A stretch of 52,514 bases of DNA from Patescibacteria group bacterium (GCA_016784175.1 JADHVC010000001.1:69567-122080), one strand, 5' to 3'. Shown: positions 26,535 to 36,563, counted from the first letter of the stretch. Notes: generated by a model not told the origin, from the letters alone. Made by a program: numbers and translations.

Positions 26535-27917
26535 CTAACTATTTATAATCGCTAAAATCTCATCACGTTTTTCCTCCATAACTACCTTATTACTAGCCTC
26601 TAAATTTAAACGAAGTAGTGACTCGGTATTTGACTTACGAACATTAAACCAATATTTTTCAAACTCTATAGTTATCCCATCTAAGTCATTCTGTTTACCG
26701 TCTGAATATATAGCCTTAAGCTCTATTATTTTAGCATCTTGATCGCTAACAATCGAATTAATCTCACCTGAGTGTATATATTTTTTTAAAGGCACAATGT
26801 ACTCCGCAAAAGTTTGATTTGATACAGAAAGTTCTTCCAAAATCTTTAAAATCACAATCATTGGTATTTCATAACACCCCTCACTTCCCATATTTAAAAA
26901 GAAGTGCCCCGACGACTCTCCAGCAAAATAGGCACCCTCTCGTATAGCCTGCTCTTTTATTAAAGAATGACCCACTCGAGTAACCACTGGCACGCCCCCA
27001 TTCTCTTCTATAATGTCCCGCGTAATGCGGCCAGGACGAATATCATAACAAATTTTAGCCCCAGGTTTATCACGCAAAAAAATCCTAGACAATATCGCCC
27101 TAATAATACCCGGCTCAATAGCATCACCCAAATTATCAACAAAAAATATTCGATCACCATCACCATCGATCGCAATCCCTAAGTCTGCACCCACTTCTTT
27201 TACCTTATCTTCAAGATACTTAATATTTTCTGCTTTATATGGATCAGCCTCATGATTTGGAAAAGTCCCATCCAATTCCCAAAACATACGCTCTACCTTA
27301 CATTGTGGCAAATATTTAAATAACCCATCACAATACAAAGCACCCATAGCATTAGATGAGTCTATTACTATTTTAAATGGTTTAATTTTACTTACATCAC
27401 CATAAGCCAAATCGTACTTTACCTGCTCATCCAAAATATTTTCCTTTTGACTAACCACCCCCTTACTACTTACAACTTCTATTTCGTCACTTAATATTTG
27501 ATCACGAAGATCCATTATTCCAGTCTCTCCACTCACCGGAGTAGCCCTCTCCCGCACTAGCTTAAACCCATTATACTTTGCTGGATTATGTGAAGCCGAA
27601 ACCATTATCCCTCCACTATAATTATAGTGCGCTACCGCAAAATAAAATGTCGGTGTCGATGCCAAGCCAATATCAACAACATCAACGCCACCATCCACCA
27701 ACCCATCAATTAAACTTTTTTTCAACTCTGGCGACGACACACGCATGTCAGTGCAAACCACTATTTGTGGTAAAGCATCTCCAACTTCTATATTCATTTC
27801 TATACGGCGCATTCCAGCAAAAGCGACACCTAACTTATACGCTAAATCATTATCAAAATCTTCATCATAAACTCCACGAATATCATAAGCTTTAAATATA
27901 TTTGGATTAATATGCAT
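26535..27917 (-). CDS. Phosphomannomutase/phosphoglucomutase
   Basis: 460 residues of the alpha-D-phosphohexomutase family. It interconverts hexose 6- and 1-phosphates; in this setting mannose 6-phosphate to mannose 1-phosphate for GDP-mannose is the likely reaction. The start FKAYDIRGVY is typical, the phosphoserine loop is MVSASHNPAKYNG with Ser109, the metal loop is IDGDGDRIFF near residue 250, and the sugar-binding loop is FAGESSGHFF. It ends the minus-strand glycan cluster, 154 bp downstream of metW. It supplies the substrate branch for gmd, although the GDP-mannose pyrophosphorylase is not in the window. Confidence 0.9.
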   Translation of the reverse strand: MHINPNIFKAYDIRGVYDEDFDNDLAYKLGVAFAGMRRIEMNIEVGDALPQIVVCTDMRVSSPELKKSLIDGLVDGGVDVVDIGLASTPTFYFAVAHYNYSGGIMVSASHNPAKYNGFKLVRERATPVSGETGIMDLRDQILSDEIEVVSSKGVVSQKENILDEQVKYDLAYGDVSKIKPFKIVIDSSNAMGALYCDGLFKYLPQCKVERMFWELDGTFPNHEADPYKAENIKYLEDKVKEVGADLGIAIDGDGDRIFFVDNLGDAIEPGIIRAILSRIFLRDKPGAKICYDIRPGRITRDIIEENGGVPVVTRVGHSLIKEQAIREGAYFAGESSGHFFLNMGSEGCYEIPMIVILKILEELSVSNQTFAEYIVPLKKYIHSGEINSIVSDQDAKIIELKAIYSDGKQNDLDGITIEFEKYWFNVRKSNTESLLRLNLEASNKVVMEEKRDEILAIINS

Positions 27918-28030
27918 ATTTACATTTTAAATTTTATATCTTTATCATACGTCTTTTTAGGTGCGCCAACAACTTTCTCCCAGGCTGTTCATTCTTTCCA
28001 CATCCTTAGTGTCAAGTATAGCATAAACGA

Positions 28031-28066
28031 GTGCATTAAGTAGATAATTTTTATCAAATAATGCAC
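28031..28066. other. Nested hairpin downstream of metW
   Basis: GTGCATTA (28031-28038) pairs with TAATGCAC (28059-28066), enclosing GATAA/TTATC. It lies just past the metW stop codon. There is no T tract, so it may be an mRNA-stabilising structure or a weak terminator between the glycan operon and the phosphomannomutase gene. Confidence 0.4.
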
Positions 28067-28071
28067 AGAAA

Positions 28072-28746
28072 TTATACTTCATATTTTTTATCACAGCACA
28101 GATAAATCGTTTCTTTAGAAAAAAAATTTGGTGAGCTTATGTTTGCAAAAAATCTAAAACATCCCAAATGATATTTTCTTGTAATTTTTAAAAATGCCTC
28201 TTCTCTACAATACTTTTCAAAATCAAATAAACTTAATTGATGAATGTGGCCTGTATTGTACCACTCATAACTATGGAGCATTGGTTTTGGCATGCACCCA
28301 TTGAATAACAAGTCCAAACGATTTCCAAAATATGCAAAATTAGGAAAAGAAATTATTAAATTCTTAGCAATTCTTTTCATTTCTCGCACCAAGACATCAG
28401 GATACATAACCATTTGAATTGTGACATTGCAAATTGCATAATCAAATTGATTATTGGAATACTTTTTATAAGTTTCTTGTTTATCAATCTCACCAACAAA
28501 TGCTTTTAGGTTATTTTTCTTACAAATTTCAACGCCTGTTTCAGAAACATCAATTCCTTCAATTTCTATTTTTTTTCGCTCCGACAGATATTTCATTAGT
28601 GATCCATCACCACAACCCAAGTCAATAATTTTTGATCCGTCAATAATCCACTCGCAAATCACAGGGAATTCCGCTCTAAAATAAAACCCACTATCAACAA
28701 AGTTATATTTACGATTATCGTTTTTTATAGGATCATCTTCTATCAT
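28072..28746 (-). CDS. MetW-like methyltransferase
   Basis: 224 residues, class I SAM fold. The SAM motif is IIDLGCGDGSLMKYLSE, followed by GIDVSETGVEICKKNNLKAF. The stretch NLIISFPNFAYFGNRLDLLF, then EWYNTGHIHQLSLFDFEKYC, is the hallmark of MetW. In methionine synthesis MetW works with MetX, but MetX is absent here and the gene ends a glycan cluster, so a role in O- or N-methylation of a sugar is as likely. The symbol is left blank for that reason. Confidence 0.8.
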   Translation of the reverse strand: MIEDDPIKNDNRKYNFVDSGFYFRAEFPVICEWIIDGSKIIDLGCGDGSLMKYLSERKKIEIEGIDVSETGVEICKKNNLKAFVGEIDKQETYKKYSNNQFDYAICNVTIQMVMYPDVLVREMKRIAKNLIISFPNFAYFGNRLDLLFNGCMPKPMLHSYEWYNTGHIHQLSLFDFEKYCREEAFLKITRKYHLGCFRFFANISSPNFFSKETIYLCCDKKYEV

Positions 28747-28806
28747 TTTTTTTAATTCATTTATAGACGAATAGTGTTATTGGAGATAAGGACATATTAT
28801 TTTTAA

Positions 28807-29511
28807 TTACCTACTTTTTTTTAGAATTAAAATATATCCATTTTTATTTGAAAATGGAAACTTAAAATAAGAATACAAAAGAGCCAATAACCCATTTGTG
28901 TAGTATTTCACTTTAGATAACCCTATATTATATATTTTAAGTTGTCCCCTACGATACCAGAGATTAACAACTTCAAAATTACCGACTCCTGTTTTTTGTT
29001 GCTGACGATTTTTAAAAAAATTTAAAATTGTTTCTGGAGGATATGGTCTAATATGATCAATGTCTAGATAAAATCCTTTATGCCACAACGGGCTCCTAAT
29101 AATAACATAGCCATTAATCTTAACTACACGTATAAGATGATTTAATGCGAAAGATATTTCTGGATATCCGAGGTGTTCAATTACATGAGAACAATGAACT
29201 ATATCAAAACTCTCATCATTGTATGGCATTTTAGATATATCGCCTATAGTAGTCGCCAATCCGCTACTAATAGTTGCTTTTGCTAAATCTTGATTAATTT
29301 CAAGGCACTCTATTTTAAAGTTTGTATACAATTTCTCAATCAGAAATGGGAATCTGCCCTCGCCAGAACCAACTTCCAAATATTTATATTGCTTATTTTT
29401 AACCAAGCTATTAAAAAATAATAGAATCTTTTTATCTTCTTCGTTAAAAGATTTTTCATTAATCTTTTCCTTAAAAATAGTTAACATTTTCTCTAAACCC
29501 AAATTAAACAT
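28807..29511 (-). CDS. Class I SAM-dependent methyltransferase
   Basis: 234 residues. SAM motifs YLEVGSGEGRFPFLIEKL, then IECLEINQDLAKA and the post-motif DIVHCSHVIEHLGYP (motif IV region of the methyltransferase 11 family). The C-terminus is basic and hydrophobic (GLLALLYSYFKFPFSNKNGYILIL), perhaps membrane-associated. It sits between a glycosyltransferase and MetW in one minus-strand run, so a glycan methyltransferase is the likeliest role. Acceptor unknown. Confidence 0.75.
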   Translation of the reverse strand: MFNLGLEKMLTIFKEKINEKSFNEEDKKILLFFNSLVKNKQYKYLEVGSGEGRFPFLIEKLYTNFKIECLEINQDLAKATISSGLATTIGDISKMPYNDESFDIVHCSHVIEHLGYPEISFALNHLIRVVKINGYVIIRSPLWHKGFYLDIDHIRPYPPETILNFFKNRQQQKTGVGNFEVVNLWYRRGQLKIYNIGLSKVKYYTNGLLALLYSYFKFPFSNKNGYILILKKSR

Positions 29512-29520
29512 ATAGCTCTA

Positions 29521-30705
29521 TTATTTTATTAACTTAGAAAAATATTTTTTAATATCTAAAAAACCTAAATAACTAATCCTAAAAATAGATATATATTTAA
29601 AATTTAAAAAAATATTTTTTACTTCCTCTGTGGCCGGCAATATTCTGGCCTTAGAAAAAAAATAAACAAAATATTTAATTTTAAAATAAATAAACTCTTC
29701 CAAGAATCCTCTATCCAAATAAGCAATTTTAACAGTCTTTTTTGTATCCGCTATAATAGCAAAAACCCGCTTCAATCCTACTCTGCAATCATAATTATTA
29801 ACAGCTCTTTCATGCGCATTTTTAGCCATTTCCTCTCGGATTGCAGGATTTTTTAAATAAAAATTAATTTTTTCAATCATTTCTTCTTCTGAAAAATAAA
29901 CATCAATTTCTTTACCAATATCAAAAAAATCTTCTATGCCATCCATATACTCTGTGAGAACAAAGCCACCGCACATAGCTATTTCCCATGGGCGAGATTT
30001 AGTATGCCTGTTCCTTTTTTTGATTTTTTCGAATCTTTGTTCTAAACAAAGATTATTTAATCCGCCAAGGCTTAAATTAATTTTACTGTGATTGAATATA
30101 TCAATCATTTTATCGAATGTGATATAGCCACCTGGAAAATCAGAACCAAAACACTTAAGATTTATTGATTCATTTAAAATACGGTCAATATACTTAGCCC
30201 TAACATCTTTAGCCACTCCCACAAATGAGACATCTATATTTTTACTATCCTCTGGGATCATTAAGTTTTTATACTTTTCTTTATCGAAGATTATCATGTT
30301 TATCGCTTTTATATTAAGAATTCTAAAGCTATTTATAAACATTGGATCAGCATCAATAACCAAATCTGCAATCTGAGCATAGTATTTGTAAATATCAAAA
30401 AAATATATAGAATCATGAAAAAGCATTGTTAAAAAAACATCTTTGCCAATTTCTTTGAAGGTTTTAACGGATAGAGAAAATCCAGATATTCTTACAAAAA
30501 CATAATCAACTTCATTATTTTTAATAAAATCTTTGATGTAAATCAACGTCTTGTTTTCGCCAAACTTTTTATAATAACTCCAAAAGTTTATCTCAAAAAA
30601 TACGTCGCTATTGTGTCTTAAGCCAACCGAAAAATCTGCATCTACATTAGATAAATTTAAACTATATTCTTGAGAATACAAGAGAAGGGTAACTTTTCTA
30701 AACAT
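29521..30705 (-). CDS. CgeB-like glycosyltransferase
   Basis: 394 residues. The C-terminal half has the family pattern RPWEIAMCGGFVLTEYMDGIEDFFDIG followed by EEEMIEKINFYLKNPAIREEMAKNAHERAVNNYDC, as in CgeB/GT-B proteins with the sugar-nucleotide-binding glutamate in RPWE. The N-terminal half lacks recognisable motifs but has DVFLTMLFHDS and VIDADPMF Rossmann-like strands. No membrane anchor. It probably transfers a sugar from an NDP donor to the glycan assembled by this cluster. Donor and acceptor are unknown. Confidence 0.75.
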   Translation of the reverse strand: MFRKVTLLLYSQEYSLNLSNVDADFSVGLRHNSDVFFEINFWSYYKKFGENKTLIYIKDFIKNNEVDYVFVRISGFSLSVKTFKEIGKDVFLTMLFHDSIYFFDIYKYYAQIADLVIDADPMFINSFRILNIKAINMIIFDKEKYKNLMIPEDSKNIDVSFVGVAKDVRAKYIDRILNESINLKCFGSDFPGGYITFDKMIDIFNHSKINLSLGGLNNLCLEQRFEKIKKRNRHTKSRPWEIAMCGGFVLTEYMDGIEDFFDIGKEIDVYFSEEEMIEKINFYLKNPAIREEMAKNAHERAVNNYDCRVGLKRVFAIIADTKKTVKIAYLDRGFLEEFIYFKIKYFVYFFSKARILPATEEVKNIFLNFKYISIFRISYLGFLDIKKYFSKLIK

Positions 30706-30722
30706 ATAACAATAAACTTAAC

Positions 30723-31988
30723 TTATTTTGGCAAGTTAGATTTTGGAATCAATATTTTTTTAAAAATAACCTTAACTTTGCTCAAAACAGCTCTATAAAC
30801 ACTGTCAGGCAATATTGCTCTAATAAGAGCTATAGCTTTTGATAGATAAAATCTAAAATCTACTATTTTAACCAGGTTAAAGTATATAAAAAAACTAATC
30901 CTGTTTCTGCAAATCCGATCTAAAACTTTTAGTCTTTTAGAATACTTATGTGGAAGTCGAGATAGGTCTGCATCATTGAGTGATGGCAACTTACTTGTCC
31001 AATTGTCAATACTTTCATTAAATAAAACTTTGTTGATAATTAAATCCCAAAAACGTTTCGCTGAGTACAAGGTTTCTGTTTTTTTATTTCCATTATTCGC
31101 AATAATCTTTGCCTCATCAATGTGACTCAAATAATACTTTGCTTTCTCCAATAAATCTGCCTTAGATACATAGGGAACGTAATCAACAAATGGCGTATAC
31201 AGCTTTGGAGTCTCAAAATTTAACTCCTCCAAGACCATGGTACCACACAACATCGCCTCAAATGGCCTAGCATTTATTACGTGTGAATAAGTTGCACGAG
31301 AAAAACTTAAAGTAATTTTTGATCTTTTTAGTATATTTGCATACTCCTCAAGGGAAAAGTGCTGTTGTCGCTCCCCTCCACCATACATAACTCTGATATT
31401 ATTTTTTTCTAAATATCTTATTTTAGCTAAACGATCTAATTTTGGTGAGCCGACATAACTCAAATCGATATCTCGATGATTAGCACCAGTGTTATTAAAA
31501 TACTCTTTATTTTTTGGAACCCACATGTAGATATACTTTTGTGGGATATTTATTCTGGCTAGGGCCGCAGAAGATGCCGTCGCTACATTAAATTCAATAT
31601 ATGGCAACAACATTTTAGATATGCTAACCTGTTCTGGTATTTCCAAGTCACCCCATATTGCTACCATTGGAATTTTAAAAATATTTTTTATCTTATCTAG
31701 AGTCGAGCACTTGGGCACATTCTTATCAGAGCCTGGCATTCTATATATAATCAAAAAAATTAAATTTGGTCGAAAATCATCTACTTTATTCAACAATGCA
31801 TTGTCGCCATTTTTATTGTGAAGTCTATAATAATCATCCAAATGAAAAACATCCACTTGAGCAATGTCAAGGCTCTTTAAAGAGCTCCATAAATTCCCCT
31901 CCCACTCAGATAGACCAAAATCAATATTACCCGCACACCACTTGTCGGCAATAAATAAAACTTTTATTTTTTCTCTAATATCAACACT
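30723..31988 (-). CDS. CgeB-like glycosyltransferase
   Basis: 421 residues from the ATG at 31988 (MSVDIREKIKVLFIADKW), chosen because AAGGGG lies upstream and it avoids overlap with the preceding gene; the frame is open to 32030. The N-terminus starts a Rossmann strand (VLFIADKWCAGN), and the C-terminal signature is NARPFEAMLCGTMVLEELNFETPKLYTPFVD followed by KADLLEKAKYYLSH. It is related in layout to the neighbouring 394-residue enzyme but not a recent duplicate. The basic, hydrophobic C-terminus (about 355-421) could hold it at the membrane. Confidence 0.75.
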   Translation of the reverse strand, partial: SVDIREKIKVLFIADKWCAGNIDFGLSEWEGNLWSSLKSLDIAQVDVFHLDDYYRLHNKNGDNALLNKVDDFRPNLIFLIIYRMPGSDKNVPKCSTLDKIKNIFKIPMVAIWGDLEIPEQVSISKMLLPYIEFNVATASSAALARINIPQKYIYMWVPKNKEYFNNTGANHRDIDLSYVGSPKLDRLAKIRYLEKNNIRVMYGGGERQQHFSLEEYANILKRSKITLSFSRATYSHVINARPFEAMLCGTMVLEELNFETPKLYTPFVDYVPYVSKADLLEKAKYYLSHIDEAKIIANNGNKKTETLYSAKRFWDLIINKVLFNESIDNWTSKLPSLNDADLSRLPHKYSKRLKVLDRICRNRISFFIYFNLVKIVDFRFYLSKAIALIRAILPDSVYRAVLSKVKVIFKKILIPKSNLPK

Positions 31989-32011
31989 CATAGCAATTAA
32001 ATTACCCCTTC

Positions 32012-32947
32012 TTAAATAATTGGCGACCAAACAACAACCGTATAACCGTCTATAAAGAAACTACCAATAAAAGATCTTTGCTCACGAATAATTTTAATTT
32101 TCCCATTGGCTTCGAGCTCATGTAAATGGTCAATAAAACCATTCACGTACCTTCTTTTTTTAAAATACCTGAGCGACAAATAGTCTAATAAGTTTTTTTC
32201 ATCCAACAACTCATTAAATGGTTCAATGTGAATACAAATATTGGGTTTATTTTTTAAAATGTATTCTACAAAAGGTTTAAAATCGGTGCCGATCTGTTCT
32301 AATGATGCCACAGTGTAAATCGCCGAATTAGTGCCTAATTTGAAATTCTCGTCTGGTTTAAAATAATCAAAATTATGAGCATAAAAATTTTTCGCCATGC
32401 CATCAGCTACTAACTTTCTGATTATATCCTGGGAACAATTAGCCCAATCAAGTCCCCAAATTTTTGCTGTCGTATTAATCTCTTGAACATTAAAAAGATT
32501 ATGACCCGTACCACAACCAAACTCATAAATACTATCTGAATCTCGTAGATACTGGTCAAATAACCAATGCTGGATTACGTACAAAGAATTAACCTCAAAA
32601 TTACTAGAAATTGGCTTAATAAATTTTTGACAAAACCTTAAAATCGGATATTTACCAAAATAGTGTGGATTAATGGATTGCATGACATCTTCTTTCTCTA
32701 ATAGGCTCAGGTTTTGACCCCAACCTACCTCCCACTGATCACGACGATGCTCGCCTGAAAACTCTAAATTAGGATCGAGTAAAATATCAACAGCCCTTCG
32801 TAACCAATAATCTCTCTCCTCTTGAGTAAAATCAGTATAAGTAAAATCATACTGCTTAATTTTTTCTTCAACATAAGAACTTAACTTTTCACCAAAAGCT
32901 TTTTCAAAATCTACAGTTATTAATTTTTTTTCTTTTAATTCTGGCAT
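32012..32947 (-). CDS. SAM-dependent methyltransferase of the sugar cluster
   Basis: 311 residues. SAM motif SIYEFGCGTGHNLFNV, then KIWGLDWANCSQDII as the acidic loop. An extended N-terminal domain (about 120 residues, DQWEVGWGQNLSLLEKEDVM) precedes it. Proteins of this architecture occur in nucleotide-sugar clusters beside epimerases, where they methylate sugars, but the exact reaction is not known. 9 bp separate it from the fcl-like gene. Confidence 0.7.
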   Translation of the reverse strand: MPELKEKKLITVDFEKAFGEKLSSYVEEKIKQYDFTYTDFTQEERDYWLRRAVDILLDPNLEFSGEHRRDQWEVGWGQNLSLLEKEDVMQSINPHYFGKYPILRFCQKFIKPISSNFEVNSLYVIQHWLFDQYLRDSDSIYEFGCGTGHNLFNVQEINTTAKIWGLDWANCSQDIIRKLVADGMAKNFYAHNFDYFKPDENFKLGTNSAIYTVASLEQIGTDFKPFVEYILKNKPNICIHIEPFNELLDEKNLLDYLSLRYFKKRRYVNGFIDHLHELEANGKIKIIREQRSFIGSFFIDGYTVVVWSPII

Positions 32948-32956
32948 AGTTTTTTA

Positions 32957-33877
32957 TTATTTTCTTATATTTGGATAATTATTTAAAAACCAATCAACAG
33001 TCTTACTAATCCCTTCTTCAACGGTAATGAATTTAAAATTTGGCAAATGTTTTTTAAGTTTTGTGTTATTGGACGGTTTTCTAAATTGACCGTCTGGCTT
33101 TGTTTTGTCAAAAATTATTTCACCAGTAAACTTTATTTTTTCCGCAATCAGATAAACCATTTCCTTAATACTGTTTTCAATTCCGGATGTCAGAATAATT
33201 GGGTCATTTTCATTGTAATTATCAAGTATCCACAATGACAGTTTAGCAATATCAGAAGAATAAACAAATTCCCTTAAAGGTTCGCCACTTCCCCAGACAA
33301 TAAAAGGTATTTCATTTTTTTTAGCTAAATAAATTTTATGAATTAAGGCTGGCAGAACATGGCCATTCTCAATACTGTAATTATCAAATGGTCCATAAAT
33401 ATTAGTTGGAATAACACTAACGAAATTACATCCATACTCCTTGTGATAAGCTCTATTTTGAACATCTAGCATCCGTTTAGCATAAGCATAACCAAAATTT
33501 GAAGAATGTGGCTCGCCTTTATGTAAATCTTTTTCGCTCAATGGATACGTGCATTCATTTGGAAATATGCAAGTCGACATAAAAGAAACTAATTTTTCAA
33601 CTCCAGTCTGTCGTGCTGCCTCCAACACGTTGGTATTAATCTTAATATTGTCTAAAAAATACTGACCAGGATGAGCAGAATTACCACCAACACCACCAAC
33701 TATAGCAGCTGTGTGAATAATATGCGTTGGTTTAATTTCTTGAAAAATCTCAAGTGTTTTCAAAAAATCTCGTAAATCTAAATCCTTATGACTTAAATAC
33801 ACTACATTCCTTAGATTTAACTCTTTAATGGCTGATCCGATCATGCCACTAGCACCAGTAACTAAAATTTTTGACAT
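32957..33877 (-). CDS. fcl: GDP-L-fucose synthase-like epimerase/reductase
   Basis: 306 residues, short-chain dehydrogenase fold. NAD(P) motif GASGMIGSAI, then AAIVGGVGGNSAHPGQYFLDNIKINTNVLEAA, the active-site Ser region MSTCIFPNECTYPL, YxxxK as YAYAKRML, and the conserved PTNIYGPFDNY of GDP-fucose synthases. It would epimerise and reduce GDP-4-keto-6-deoxymannose made by Gmd. The GSSCIYP motif of classical Fcl reads MSTCIFP here, so a related product cannot be excluded. Cotranscribed with the next epimerase (5 bp). Confidence 0.8.
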   Translation of the reverse strand: MSKILVTGASGMIGSAIKELNLRNVVYLSHKDLDLRDFLKTLEIFQEIKPTHIIHTAAIVGGVGGNSAHPGQYFLDNIKINTNVLEAARQTGVEKLVSFMSTCIFPNECTYPLSEKDLHKGEPHSSNFGYAYAKRMLDVQNRAYHKEYGCNFVSVIPTNIYGPFDNYSIENGHVLPALIHKIYLAKKNEIPFIVWGSGEPLREFVYSSDIAKLSLWILDNYNENDPIILTSGIENSIKEMVYLIAEKIKFTGEIIFDKTKPDGQFRKPSNNTKLKKHLPNFKFITVEEGISKTVDWFLNNYPNIRK

Positions 33878-33882
33878 ACTTT

Positions 33883-34911
33883 TTATTTTCTATATAAATA
33901 TTTTTGCCATTCAATTGTTTTCGCTAACCCATCATTTAGTGAAACGTAGTCTTTTTTATTAAATTCGCTTTCAACCTTTGTCATATCCAGAGAAACATCT
34001 TCAGGGGCACCACCCATTGGTTTTAAATTTTCTGGGAAAACAACCGCTACATCTATATATTTTCCGATCTTTTCAGCTAATTCACCAATCGTAGTTTTCG
34101 AAAACCCACCAACATTATAAATATCATCTTTTCCATTTAACAACACCTGCCACATTATTTCCACCGCATCAGTTACATAACAATAATTTCTTTTTGCCTC
34201 ACCCTTATCTAACAATTCTAATTTACCATTGTTAATAGCTTTAAAAATAAAATTATTTATTACGCGCATATCTCCAATTTTTGTTCCAGGTCCATAAACC
34301 AAAGACACGCGCGCAGACTTAGCTTCAACACCCTTGTGGCGATAAGCATTACAAATAGCTTCACCCGCACGCTTTGACTCAATGTAACAAGAACGAGGGT
34401 GATTAGTATTAGTTGTCCCAATACTATCTTCCTTGTAAGGCAACGTATTAAGCCCACTATAAACCTCACTTGTGCTTAAAAAAAGAAATTTTCCGCCAAG
34501 CTCCAAGTGATCGAAAAGTTCTAGGGTCACCGATGTATTTAAACGAATAGTTTTAACTCGATCTTCCATGAATTTACCAGGCTGACCATATCCGACAGCA
34601 TGAATAATGAAATCAAATATTGGTAAATTTCTTGAAAAACCGTCCTCGGCCATATCACCAATTACTACTGTTGTATTTTCTTGGTCCATCAGATCTTTAA
34701 AATACTCGTCTGGTTCGGAATGCAGAATAATAGTAGTTTTTATTTTTTCTTTGTTCCTATTATTAAAATTACCTATAGATGCTAAAAAATAAGTGCCAAT
34801 AAGACCAGAAGCTCCTGTTAAAAGCAATGCTTTACCAGCTAGCGGAGATAAGTCCGTTTTTTTCACCACCTCTTCCGCGTCTTTAATTATAAATTCTGCT
34901 AACTTATGCAT
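33883..34911 (-). CDS. NAD-dependent epimerase/dehydratase (decarboxylase-like)
   Basis: 342 residues of the extended SDR family. GKALLLTGASGLIGTYFL gives the Rossmann motif, LFLSTSEVYSGL the Ser/Thr, YIESKRAGEAICNAY the Tyr-xxx-Lys, and SARVSLVYGPGTKIGDMRVI the sugar loop. It resembles UDP-glucuronate decarboxylases and dTDP-glucose dehydratases, but the substrate cannot be told from sequence alone. Its start overlaps the stop of the transketolase C-terminal gene by 8 bp, indicating coupled translation and a joint pathway with the transketolase. Confidence 0.78.
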   Translation of the reverse strand: MHKLAEFIIKDAEEVVKKTDLSPLAGKALLLTGASGLIGTYFLASIGNFNNRNKEKIKTTIILHSEPDEYFKDLMDQENTTVVIGDMAEDGFSRNLPIFDFIIHAVGYGQPGKFMEDRVKTIRLNTSVTLELFDHLELGGKFLFLSTSEVYSGLNTLPYKEDSIGTTNTNHPRSCYIESKRAGEAICNAYRHKGVEAKSARVSLVYGPGTKIGDMRVINNFIFKAINNGKLELLDKGEAKRNYCYVTDAVEIMWQVLLNGKDDIYNVGGFSKTTIGELAEKIGKYIDVAVVFPENLKPMGGAPEDVSLDMTKVESEFNKKDYVSLNDGLAKTIEWQKYLYRK

Positions 34912-35791
34912 ATACTAATTGCTTAATTCTTAATTTAATATTTTCAACTGTTAGACCAATGTATTTATCATGCTCTTCGGCTTTGCCATAATTTTCCATA
35001 AACTCACAAGGCACACCAAGAGTATCAAAAATAATCTTTTGAGGGAATAAAGCTTTAACAATATTCGACGACAAAGCCCCACTATAATAGGGCTCACAAA
35101 GCAATATTCTTCCAGATTCACTATTTTCTTTTAACGTCTGGCTATCAAAAGGAGCTAATGTTGTATAATATAACAAGGTAACATCAAAATCTTTTGTAGC
35201 TTCAAGCACTAAATCTAACATTGTTCCAATAGCAATAACCGTTGCTTTAGTGCCTTTTTTTATTACATTGGCTTTTCCAAAATGCACTTCGCTACTTTCA
35301 GTATTATTTTTTTCACTCAATCGAAAATATGTTGGCTTTCCATTGGCATAGCACTGCCTAAAAAGACTATCAAATTCCTTGTCTGTACCAGGTGTAATAA
35401 TTTCCATTCCCGGAATAGTTTTTAATATCCCCACATCGCCTGGACAATGATGAGTACACCCTAGTGCCGCGTAATCATAGGACGCGCCAACACTAATAAA
35501 ATTACCGCCGAGTTTTTGATATGCAAAATCAATCTTTAACTGTTCAAAACTTCTCTCCACCAAAAAAGGAGCGATCGTATGAACTACCGGAATTAAGTCA
35601 AGCATTGCTAATCCTGAAGCTAGACCGATAGTTGCTTGCTCTAAAATTCCAATGTTGTAAACTCGTTCCGGATATTTTTCAAAAGCCTGATGAAAACCAA
35701 AAACACCAATATCACCAAGCAATAATGTTATTCTCTTGTCTTCGGAAAGTAAACTTTCTAACGTGACCACAAATTGTTTTCTCATGTTCAT
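34904..35791 (-). CDS. Transketolase, C-terminal subunit
   Basis: 295 residues. Pyrimidine-binding and C-terminal domains of a split transketolase: RKQFVVTLESLLSEDKRITLLLGDIG, then VYNIGILEQATIGLASGLAMLD (containing the cofactor-activating Glu), and TVIAIGTMLDLVLEATK. The first 1 bp spacing to the N-terminal subunit shows they form one enzyme. Together they would move a two-carbon ketol unit using thiamine diphosphate. Placement among nucleotide-sugar genes suggests a specialised role rather than the pentose phosphate pathway. Confidence 0.88.
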   Translation of the reverse strand: MNMRKQFVVTLESLLSEDKRITLLLGDIGVFGFHQAFEKYPERVYNIGILEQATIGLASGLAMLDLIPVVHTIAPFLVERSFEQLKIDFAYQKLGGNFISVGASYDYAALGCTHHCPGDVGILKTIPGMEIITPGTDKEFDSLFRQCYANGKPTYFRLSEKNNTESSEVHFGKANVIKKGTKATVIAIGTMLDLVLEATKDFDVTLLYYTTLAPFDSQTLKENSESGRILLCEPYYSGALSSNIVKALFPQKIIFDTLGVPCEFMENYGKAEEHDKYIGLTVENIKLRIKQLVYA

Positions 35792-35792
35792 A

Positions 35793-36560
35793 TTATTCTT
35801 CTAATAATATTTTTAATTCTTCTTCAGTTGGAAACTTGTGATGCCAAGCAGGATTATTTTCCATTATTTTAAAACCCTTGCCCTTAATAGTCTCGGCTAC
35901 TATAGCCAAAGGCTTGCTACTAGGACGAACACTTAAAACTTTTAAAATTTCTTCTTGATTATGTCCATCGACAGTTAACGCTTCCCAACCAAAAGACTGA
36001 AACTTCGAAACCAAATCACCCACTAACAATGCTCGATCCGTAGAATGATTATAGTCCACTATACAACATAAGTTAGATAGTTTATGATGCGCAGCTAAAA
36101 GGGCCGCTTCCCAAACAGTTCCTTCATTAGCTTCCCCATCTCCAACCATAACAAATACTCTGTTATTCATTTGCTTAATTTTAAGACCTAGTGCTAAACC
36201 AACCGCAATTGGCAACCCATGTCCCAATGAACCGGTCGAAGCTTCAACTCCCGGAACTTTATTTCGACTAGGATGTCCACCTAAAATACTATTAAATTTT
36301 CCAAAATTTTCCAAAATTTCATCGTTCAAAAAACCTTTTTCTATTAAAACGACATAAAGCGCAAGAGAAGCGTGTCCTTTGCTTAAAATAAAATAATCTC
36401 GACTTGGATCTTCTAGATTTTGTGAATCTATTTTTAAGATTTTGTCATACAAAACCCAAACAATATCCAAAATCGACAATGCACTTGGGATATGCCCCTC
36501 TTTTGCATTGGTACATATTTTAATAATTTTCTTTTTAAGATTATGCAAATTAATACTCAT
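35793..36560 (-). CDS. Transketolase, N-terminal (thiamine diphosphate) subunit
   Basis: 255 residues. It contains YFILSKGHASLALYVVL, STGSLGHGLPIAVGLALG and the thiamine-diphosphate motif GDGEANEGTVWEAALLAAHHKLSNLC(C), starting GDG and ending in N after VDY. The catalytic His residues in GHASLA and STGSLGHG are present. It pairs with the C-terminal subunit immediately downstream, and 3 bp separate it from gmd upstream. Confidence 0.9.
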   Translation of the reverse strand: MSINLHNLKKKIIKICTNAKEGHIPSALSILDIVWVLYDKILKIDSQNLEDPSRDYFILSKGHASLALYVVLIEKGFLNDEILENFGKFNSILGGHPSRNKVPGVEASTGSLGHGLPIAVGLALGLKIKQMNNRVFVMVGDGEANEGTVWEAALLAAHHKLSNLCCIVDYNHSTDRALLVGDLVSKFQSFGWEALTVDGHNQEEILKVLSVRPSSKPLAIVAETIKGKGFKIMENNPAWHHKFPTEEELKILLEE

Positions 36561-36563
36561 GTT